Below, piece after piece: positions 59,305 to 64,000 of a stretch of 64,000 bases of DNA. Origin of the DNA: Tenebrio molitor (Eukaryota > Arthropoda > Insecta > Coleoptera > Tenebrionidae); assembly GCF_963966145.1 (NCBI RefSeq), contig NC_091051.1, forward strand, positions 21,266,001-21,330,000, written 5' to 3'. The first letter of the stretch is position 1. Every line of letters starts with the position of its first letter. The notes beneath the pieces were generated by a model. It had not been told where the DNA came from. It searched no databases and saw only the letters and a list, made by a program, of their open reading frames with translations. The translations under genes and the position numbers were made by a program.

Positions 59305-59705
59305 ATGCATCAGTTTTATTGTTTTGTTGCACATTGTGTTATAACTAAGATTACAATTTTCAGTTTACCTAACAATAAAACATTTCGATTTGTACACGAA
59401 AACTTAATTATGTACACAAACTCGCTACCCAGGATCAGTAATTTGTATGAGGAAATCAAAAATTTGTTCAATAGAAAAAGGTGGCGAATAAGAGTGAAAA
59501 TATCGGACAGAACGATGCAATATTCGGTAAAGTTGGATCTAAATGTAAAAGAAACGTTGTCGAGTTGTCTGTTAGGGCACAAGTTGAGATGTCCCAAGAG
59601 TGTCGTGCAAGTTACGCTCTTGAAATCTACAGAGCAAAGCTCCCAGAGTATGTTTCAACGGACGAGATATGTGCGAGGAACGTGGAAATAAGTCTCGCAA
59701 CTTAA
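59305..59705 (+). other. Unrecognised 128-codon frame
   Basis: A frame of 128 residues includes a basic/beta-rich stretch (RKRWRIRVKISDRTMQYSVK) with an overlapping 74-codon frame. TTTTCAG at about 59358-59364 could be an acceptor. I do not recognise the protein; it may be an old pseudogene, an exon of an unrelated gene, or chance. From 59706 to 60106 only AT-rich DNA is seen. Confidence 0.2.
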
Positions 59706-60106
59706 CATTGTGAAAATGAGATGGTCAGATGTGGCTACATTATATATTTCTAAAGGCTTTGATAACAATTATCCATTTTTTCTTACTTACAAATATTTTC
59801 GTTTTACCTAAAAAATAAGTTATTGTTAAATTCAGTACATAATTCATATGCTTACTTGTTGTCAACTGACAATAGCGATATTATTTATTGTCCCAAATAT
59901 AATACTTAATAAATCATGAAAAGTATCAACACGCCTGTTGTAGCAATTCAGCTATAATTATTGCCTTTTTAATTATGTGAACTTGAATTTTAGTCGTATA
60001 TCAACTCTATTTTATGAATAAAACAATACTTTTTGTTTAATAAAATGTTGGTCTGTTTCTTTTAATTTAGAACATCAATTTTACATTGGTAGGTAAAATA
60101 GTTATT

Positions 60107-60236
60107 TGTACAACTTGTAACTTGTTATGAAAGTCATTATTTTTTTCACGAATTTGCAGATTGATTAACGAGGGCGTAGCCCGAATTAATTAAGCAAATA
60201 AGTGAAAAAAAGAGACTTTCATAACGTGTTGTACAC
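60107..60236. repeat. Hairpin with ACGAGGGCGTAGCCCG apex
   Basis: TGTACAACTTGTAACTTGTT and ATGAAAGTC pair with GACTTTCATAACGTGTTGTACA. TTTTTTTCAC pairs with GTGAAAAAAA. The apex matches the recurrent group. Confidence 0.75.
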
Positions 60237-60373
60237 ACTATTTTTTTGCATATCGATGTAAGTTGAGAAATTTGGTCTAAAAGGATTTATGAAAAATTAC
60301 AAAAAAAAAAATAGGTATGCTTTGACAATCATTTCCAAGGAGATGGAATAAAATGATGCAAAAAAGTACTAGA

Positions 60374-60470
60374 TACTTTCACTACGATTTTTCGTGTAAA
60401 AAAGTGCTACTTTCACTACGATTTTGCGTGTAAAAAAGTGCCACTTTCAATACGATATGTAAAAAATATC
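60374..60470. repeat. 34-bp tandem repeat, three copies
   Basis: The unit TACTTTCACTACGATTTTTC plus GTGTAAAAAAGTGC starts at 60374, 60408 and 60442; the third copy is incomplete. It lies just after the hairpin at 60107-60236. Confidence 0.85.
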
Positions 60471-60684
60471 TTTTTGATTGAGAGAAAATAAATGAAATTA
60501 TTAAGGTAATTTTGATTTTATCTGAGTAAAATTGTCGGTACGTCGATGATGGTACAGTTTCTACAAAAGTATTTTAAGATTAAATCAATTTTGAATCCAT
60601 ATATAGGTATAACTCATATTTGATAATAATTAGCTATTATGAAAATCACTTTCTATAGCGCTACAACAATCTGCGTATACATAT

Positions 60685-61024
60685 TACAGGGTTATTTTAT
60701 TATAAATAATTGTAGTCCAAATAGGAGTAAAAACTGAATGTAAAATGTATGGTTGCCGCTTCATATAAAAAACATCAAAATGATGGAATAAGTGAGTATA
60801 CTCCGAACATACACAGGAGTTAAATTGAGTGCAAAACAACTCAATATTTTTGGATGCAATCGTTAATTTAAAAAAAAATAATAAATAAAACTCTCATCAC
60901 CGCACTTTTCACCTAAAAAATGACAGTGGCAGCGACAAAAATTGACAGATCACATGAAAGCGGCAAAAATTTCAAAACATGGGCATGGCCTGCTTCGACT
61001 ACAATCATTTATAATAACCCTGTA
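60685..61024. mobile_element. CAGGGTTATT-family MITE, copy 4 (opposite orientation)
   Basis: It begins TACAGGGTTATTTTATTATA and ends TTTATAATAACCCTGTA, with the family interior (GCACTTTTCACCTAAAAAAT, CATGGGCATGGCC). It has no coding capacity. Confidence 0.85.
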
Positions 61025-61723
61025 TATCATAAACATTAACTGTCTCCTGTAGTTTTTGAAATAGAAGTTCTTTTAATATTATATCATGAAGATGGCAAAA
61101 TAATATGTACAATACATATTTATTAAATATGATTGACAATTTTGTTTTAAATTAAAAAATAATAAGCATTTATTTGGTGGAGGGAAAATCCTATTTTTTC
61201 CTTTGTCTACTTGCTTGAAGAAGAGTCTTATTTACCCTCTTTCTTAAAGCGTTATTTGTTCTAATATAGGTATCTACAATAAAGATTGCAATAAACTACA
61301 CCGCCATTAAAAAGGTTGTTTTTTTGACCAATATTGTGGGTCTAATGTGAATATTTTTTTCATTGTGTAAAATACAATGCTTTGCACAATCGTATTTTTT
61401 ACGTACTTACCAGCGGTGTTAATAGATTATGTAAGTTGCATTTACAAAATTCTTGCTGGTTCATACAAAAAAGCAAAAAATATAAGTGGGCTTATAAAAT
61501 AAAATAACACAAATGCTGTTATGTAAAACAAAAATGAGTATTTAAATAAGCACTCCTAAAAAATAAGACAACGGCAATTTATTTCTATGATAATTGATAA
61601 ACCTCAAGATTTTTTTGTGAAATGTCGCCGAAATAGACATTTTTTGCCGCTTTGTACATAAATTCAACTCGTGAAAAATTGATACGCTGCATGGTAATTA
61701 CTGATTAAGTGATTACTGATTAA

Positions 61724-61860
61724 GGGGATCATTTACGAAACCCGGTAAGGCTCGATGAGATATTGAAAAATTTTAAACCATGGCAACTGATATTGTTGGA
61801 GAATTGTATTTGCCGTTTCGTTAACGATTTGCAAATTATCCGAGTTTCGTGAATGACCCC
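61724..61860. mobile_element. MITE with GGGGATCATTTACGAAACC ends
   Basis: GGGGATCATTTACGAAACCC pairs with GAGTTTCGTGAATGACCCC; the interior is short and non-coding. From 61025 to 61723 and from 61861 to 62321 no feature is supported. Confidence 0.8.
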
Positions 61861-62321
61861 TCAGTTCTTAACAGAATCTTGGAAAGTGAAAAACTCAACT
61901 GCGTTTCGTTGTTTTCAAACCTTTCCTAGATTCAATTATATTGAACTTACCAAACTTGTAGAGTAATACACTATACTCTACTGTTGGGAACTTTGTATTA
62001 CACTTTAGTATGTAGGTACATTTGCACCTAACCAATTTTGCTCATTTTGTTACAGAAATAAAGAAAATGCAAAATGAATACTTTCACCATAGTACCTATT
62101 CACTAATTTTATGAAAATAATTCTAAAAGGACTTTAAATGTTTACACTTCAACATAATGACATTTTTTAAAATTTTAGCTGATTACAGCGATGTCGCAAA
62201 AAATAATGATGAATTTGTATATAAAGCCTTTTTTACACGTGGAGTAACAACACTCGGTGTTTTCGTGAGTGTAAATTCCCACTTATAAATAAAAATAGCG
62301 ATTTTTACACATGTTGCATAA

Positions 62322-62502
62322 TAGTAGTTTATTACGAACGAGTTGAATACAAAATTTTTTTGTTCAACGCGCCCCTTAAAGGCTCCAAATCGCTTAAAAT
62401 CTTTAAAATTAACTTTACGTTTCGTTTTGACAAGTTGTGGCATTTAAAAAGCCGCTCACACAGGAGAAAATTCGCAAATTCTGACAGTGTCGAACAAAAA
62501 AT
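62322..62502. mobile_element. TAGTAGTTTATT/GTTCGACGAGCCCC repeat, copy 3
   Basis: TAGTAGTTTATTACGAACGA is followed by GTTCAACGCGCCCCTTAAAG and ends GACAGTGTCGAAC. As in copy 1, the left hairpin has been deleted. Confidence 0.8.
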
Positions 62503-62773
62503 ATCTTTTTTCTACTACTGGGAGAAAAGTGCCATAGTGTGTCATTATTTCACTCTGCCATTATGGAAGTACATATGCACCGAAAGAAACGAATCCTAAG
62601 AGTGCATTGAAAACAATTGAAGCTGTTTCGCGATGTCGGCTTTAGAAACGTCTAATTTTACTTTTGTGTTTTGATGTTGATTGTTTTTATAATTGCAGAC
62701 AGTCGTACGGTCATTTCCCATTCGTCAAAAAAATACTACGTTACTACTTGTTGCATAAATTACTATTTATAAA

Positions 62774-62952
62774 GAGCGATCAAATTAATTTGTAATCGAG
62801 TTATCCGCGAATCCGAAATCGTATGTCGTTACTTGAACTCCACGCTCCAATAAACACAGCTTGAGACACAGGGTAGATCTCGGCATATCAATCGCAGAAG
62901 ACATACGGATTCAAATCCATGGATGACTCGATTACAAATTAATTTGATCGCT
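62774..62952. mobile_element. GAGCGATCAAATTAATTTG MITE, copy 2
   Basis: Same length as copy 1 at 10903-11081 and opposite orientation, with matching interior (AACTCCACGCTCCAATAAAC; CGCAGAAGACATACGG). Equal length and high similarity suggest recent activity. Confidence 0.85.
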
Positions 62953-63208
62953 GGATATAATTAAAAATTAAATTTTAAGTGTCTCTAGTTTCAAATCTGC
63001 AGTTCATTCTAAACTTCATAATGTGTAAGATAGCTGGACTAAATATTTCCATTGAATGGACTACGTAACTTTCATTATCCCAATTTAAGAATAGTTGTGT
63101 ACTATAAGAGCAACCAATAACGTTTATAGCAGCATTAGCAACTGAATATCTTACTTTTTCTTTCCCCAATATTGTAAGTGGGCTTCTTTATCCACTGGTT
63201 TGAGCAAC

Positions 63209-63237
63209 TAATAATAATAATAATAATAATAATAGTA
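63209..63237. repeat. (TAA)n microsatellite
   Basis: A run of TAA/AAT trinucleotides, ending in a variant TAGTAAT. The stretches 62953-63208 and 63238-63690 hold no supported gene. Confidence 0.9.
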
Positions 63238-63691
63238 ATTCAATAAGCGGAATTATTATATTGATGTCATAAAATGACACTGCCAGTACGGCTACACAAT
63301 ATACCCACGCTATCTCGAGACGGGGCGACATTAAAGAGAGGTGAATATTAAGTAAGATAGTTTCGCTTACAGTGACGAACAATAAATTTTGATCCTCAAT
63401 GTCATTTTATAATTTCGCACCTTTGTCACAAATTAAAATTTCTCCCTGCTTAATTATGTCCAGTATCAACAAAACGTTAATTATTCATTAAATCATAACA
63501 TCAAAAACTTGATCAAATTAATAGAGGATTAGAAAATTCAAAAAGGTGTGGTTCTCTTTAACAATACAATGTTGCATTTTATTGAAGTAAATTATGGAGA
63601 TCCAAAAACCTGGATGAAGTATAAACATAATAAAAACAATTCTTAATAAATGTATGACATAGTTGTATTGATATTGTATTTTATTGGGCAT

Positions 63692-63800
63692 GGGTCACTT
63701 GCGCGCCGCGGTCAGAAAAATCTACGGGTGGGCTTAATCCTACAGGACAGTTGCGCGCCAAGTAGTAATAGGCTTTTGGTCAGTAGCGCGCGGCGGTCAG
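63692..63800. repeat. GCGCGCC-containing direct repeats
   Basis: GGGTCACTTGCGCGCCGCGG, GGACAGTTGCGCGCCAAG and GGTCAGTAGCGCGCGGCGG occur within about 100 bp, with GCGGTCAG following the first and third. This is the most GC-rich sequence of the right flank. The nature of the repeat is unknown. The final 200 bp is AT-rich. Confidence 0.6.
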
Positions 63801-64000
63801 TTTACCTGCGAATCGCACCTAGGTAACAGATTTATATAAAACACTGAAATGTTAGGGGAAATATTTATAATATTTCTTGCTATATTGGTAACAAACACTT
63901 TTTACAAAATCAAATCGGTAGATAGCATTATTCTTATTATTATTCTTACATGTAGAACTTAATTAAATTGGTTACATATTTGTAACGCTTCCTATACATA

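Noticed and set aside
59305..59691. RMI1-like OB-fold protein, suggested by WRIRVKISDRT
   Set aside because: The resemblance covers only about 15 residues, and the flanking conserved positions are missing.
1..64000. CRISPR-like arrays or bacterial operons
   Set aside because: The introns, polyadenylation signals and MITEs mark this as eukaryotic DNA; no regularly spaced repeat array is present.

Overview
The window is strongly AT-rich, intron-bearing animal DNA with very few open frames and dozens of short inverted-repeat elements. The only confidently recognised gene is an insect caudal (Cdx-class homeobox) gene on the + strand. The N-terminal exon starts MVSYYN..., has a YEWIKK hexapeptide-like motif and ends PNPG; from memory this is closest to beetle Caudal proteins. 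I infer an insect, probably a beetle (Coleoptera), but cannot prove the species.

Gene layout. A GC/CpG-richer promoter block (about 12660-12914) precedes coding exon 1 (12915-13338). This exon ends in phase 1. Two different downstream exons, 29172-29551 and 42727-43049, each begin with a consensus acceptor in the matching phase. Each encodes a complete Caudal homeodomain, its own stop codon, its own 3' UTR and a poly(A) signal. Exon 1 therefore joins in frame to either exon and gives predicted proteins of 267 or 248 residues. No second N-terminal exon was found between them. The simplest reading is a tandemly duplicated homeobox terminal exon used by mutually exclusive splicing and polyadenylation, or a tandem caudal pair whose second 5' exon I could not find. 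The upstream homeodomain has one extra residue in the helix 1/helix 2 loop (61 instead of 60); the downstream one is canonical. A possible 63-nt symmetric cassette exon (17248-17310) would insert 21 residues just before the homeodomain.

Introns and flanks. The intron from 15.2 to 19.5 kb has few recognisable mobile elements and includes GC-richer islands (17.69-17.87, 18.24-18.48, with others at 19.68-20.19 and 21.54-21.98) that may be regulatory. The rest is packed with short non-autonomous DNA transposons and foldback elements. At least three degenerate Tc1-like transposase N-termini (34.1, 36.7, 40.2 kb) and two mariner-type fragments (14.3, 27.4 kb) suggest where the element families came from. 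Nested insertions are clear at 33.46-35.92, 48.46-48.85 and 54.84-55.51 kb. One 400-bp repeat lies in opposite orientation on both sides of the second homeobox exon. A 2.2-kb imperfect palindrome fills 50.2-52.4 kb. No rRNA, tRNA, CRISPR array, operon or second recognisable protein gene was found.
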